In this document: piece by piece, positions 7,296 through 8,133 of the stretch
Position numbering within the stretch: the stretch's first letter is position 1
Layout of the letters: every line of letters starts with the position of its first letter
NCBI GenBank assembly: GCA_013153765.1
Contig: JAADDT010000050.1
Span: forward strand, 1 to 8,133
Length of the DNA: 8,133 bases
Origin: Aquificota bacterium
Lineage (GTDB): Bacteria; Aquificota; Aquificia; Aquificales; Hydrogenothermaceae
Direction: 5' to 3'
Notes under the pieces: model-generated
The model's input: only the letters and a program-made list of their open reading frames with translations
What the model was told of the DNA's origin: nothing
Databases searched by the model: none
Made by a program: the position numbers and the translations under genes

Positions 7296-8133
7296 TGAAG
7301 GTAGTTGTCTGGCAGACGGCATTTTTAGGAGACCTGATACTCACGACGCCACTGTTCCACAGCATAAAAAACCTGTTTCCCGAAAGCAGGCTTACGGTGG
7401 TAGCCAAGCCCTTCGGCAGGGAGGTTTTGAAAAACAATCCTTACATAGACAAGCTTGTTTTGTTTGATAAAAAAATCCATTCCACCTCCAGCGTAATAAG
7501 GATACTGAAAAAGGAAAAGCCGGACTTGGCAATATCACCACACCGTTCACACAGAGCTTCATACAGCCTTTTTTTAGCCCGCATACCTGAAAGGATAGGC
7601 TTTGACAGTGCAGGTTTTTCTTTCCTGTACACAAAAACCGTTCCACACAAATTTGACGGCAGACACGAGATAGATAGGAACCTGTCATTACTGTCAGTCC
7701 TTCCCCAGTACAGTAAGGAAAAGATATACAGGTATCCGGAGCTTTTCCTTGACAGGAAGGAAAACTGGCGGTTTGCAAAGTTCGGTCTTTGGGAAAAGAG
7801 CTACCTGACTGTAGCCCCCGGGTCAAAGTGGAACACGAAAAGGTGGACTGTGGAAGGCTTTGCCCAATTACTGGACCTGCTTGTGGAGAAGGGAGAACTG
7901 CCTGTTTTGATAGGTGGACAGGAGGACATACTTTACGGCAATAAAATACTGGAGCTTACAAAAAACAAAGCCAGAATAATCAACCTGATAGGCAGACTTT
8001 CCTTACGGGAAAGTTTTTCCGTGATAAAACACGCAAAAGCCCTCATCTCAAACGACTCTGCCCCAGTCCACATGGCGGTGGCTTTTGAAACGCCGGTTGT
8101 GGACATATACGGTCCCACGGTAAGGGAGTTTGG
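7295..8133 (+). CDS. GT9 glycosyltransferase, LPS heptosyltransferase-like (WaaF/WaaC type), 3' truncated by window
   Basis: This gene probably transfers ADP-heptose onto the inner core of lipopolysaccharide at the cytoplasmic face of the inner membrane. The window holds 279 codons plus two bases and no stop, perhaps 80-85% of a family member of about 330-350 residues. The N-terminal Rossmann half begins with the GT9 signature GDLILTTP, placing Asp13 where heptosyltransferases have the proposed catalytic base. The C-terminal half has the nucleotide-sugar signatures PGSKWNTKRW (175-184), LIGGQED (205-211), SNDSAPVHMA (252-261) and VVDIYGPT (268-275). Start: the ATG at 7295 overlaps the accA TAA by one base (TAATG), and no good Shine-Dalgarno site precedes it, so it probably depends on re-initiation after accA. 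The GT9 family is certain; heptosyltransferase II (waaF) is the likely subtype, but other GT9 acceptors are possible, so no symbol is given. Confidence 0.9.
   Translation, partial: MKVVVWQTAFLGDLILTTPLFHSIKNLFPESRLTVVAKPFGREVLKNNPYIDKLVLFDKKIHSTSSVIRILKKEKPDLAISPHRSHRASYSLFLARIPERIGFDSAGFSFLYTKTVPHKFDGRHEIDRNLSLLSVLPQYSKEKIYRYPELFLDRKENWRFAKFGLWEKSYLTVAPGSKWNTKRWTVEGFAQLLDLLVEKGELPVLIGGQEDILYGNKILELTKNKARIINLIGRLSLRESFSVIKHAKALISNDSAPVHMAVAFETPVVDIYGPTVREF

Noticed and set aside
7392..7826. 144-codon minus-strand open frame
   Set aside because: It is opposite the GT9 gene, which shows clear family motifs in its own frame. The antisense product is Cys/Ser-rich without any domain.
1..8133. search for CRISPR arrays, insertion sequences, tRNA genes, riboswitches or defence genes
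   Set aside because: Reading both strands I saw no spaced direct repeats, terminal inverted repeats, transposase or cloverleaf pattern. Almost all the sequence is occupied by recognised housekeeping genes.

Overview
This window reads as a housekeeping stretch from a Gram-negative, probably thermophilic bacterium. Inner-membrane peptidoglycan elongation genes, a fatty-acid synthesis gene and a heptosyltransferase-like gene indicate a diderm with a lipopolysaccharide-type outer membrane. The proteins are rich in Lys and Glu, Arg is mostly AGG and Ile mostly ATA, and genes are packed with overlaps of 1 to 14 bases. This pattern fits Aquificota or a similar deep-branching thermophile. The assignment is inference from style and gene content; no ribosomal RNA or other decisive marker is present.

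Left part (1-2940): a plus-strand cell-shape operon. mrdA (PBP2, transpeptidase) overlaps rodA (SEDS glycosyltransferase) by 14 bases. Together they form the lateral-wall peptidoglycan synthase of the rod complex. A few bases of an upstream gene, perhaps mreD, may lie at the left edge. The operon ends in a hairpin with a T-run, shared with the converging gene.

Middle part (2937-3674): rplU and rpmA (50S proteins L21 and L27) form a two-gene minus-strand operon with strong Shine-Dalgarno sites and a good sigma70-type promoter. A 170-base divergent intergenic region separates them from rpsA and also carries a plausible promoter for the rightward operon.

Right part (3675-8133): a compact plus-strand operon of rpsA (six-domain ribosomal protein S1), a CaCA-family cation exchanger with unusual ion-site residues, accA (acetyl-CoA carboxylase carboxyltransferase alpha subunit), and a GT9 heptosyltransferase cut by the window edge. 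Junctions are 0 bases, 9 bases and a 1-base overlap, so co-transcription is very likely. Translation, ion transport, lipid synthesis and LPS core assembly would share one transcript.

I saw no mobile element, CRISPR array, tRNA, riboswitch or defence locus, and no clearly new system. The most unusual item is the exchanger, whose two alpha repeats keep the acidic residues but lack several of the usual ion-coordinating side chains. Variant zinc-site residues in PBP2 come second.
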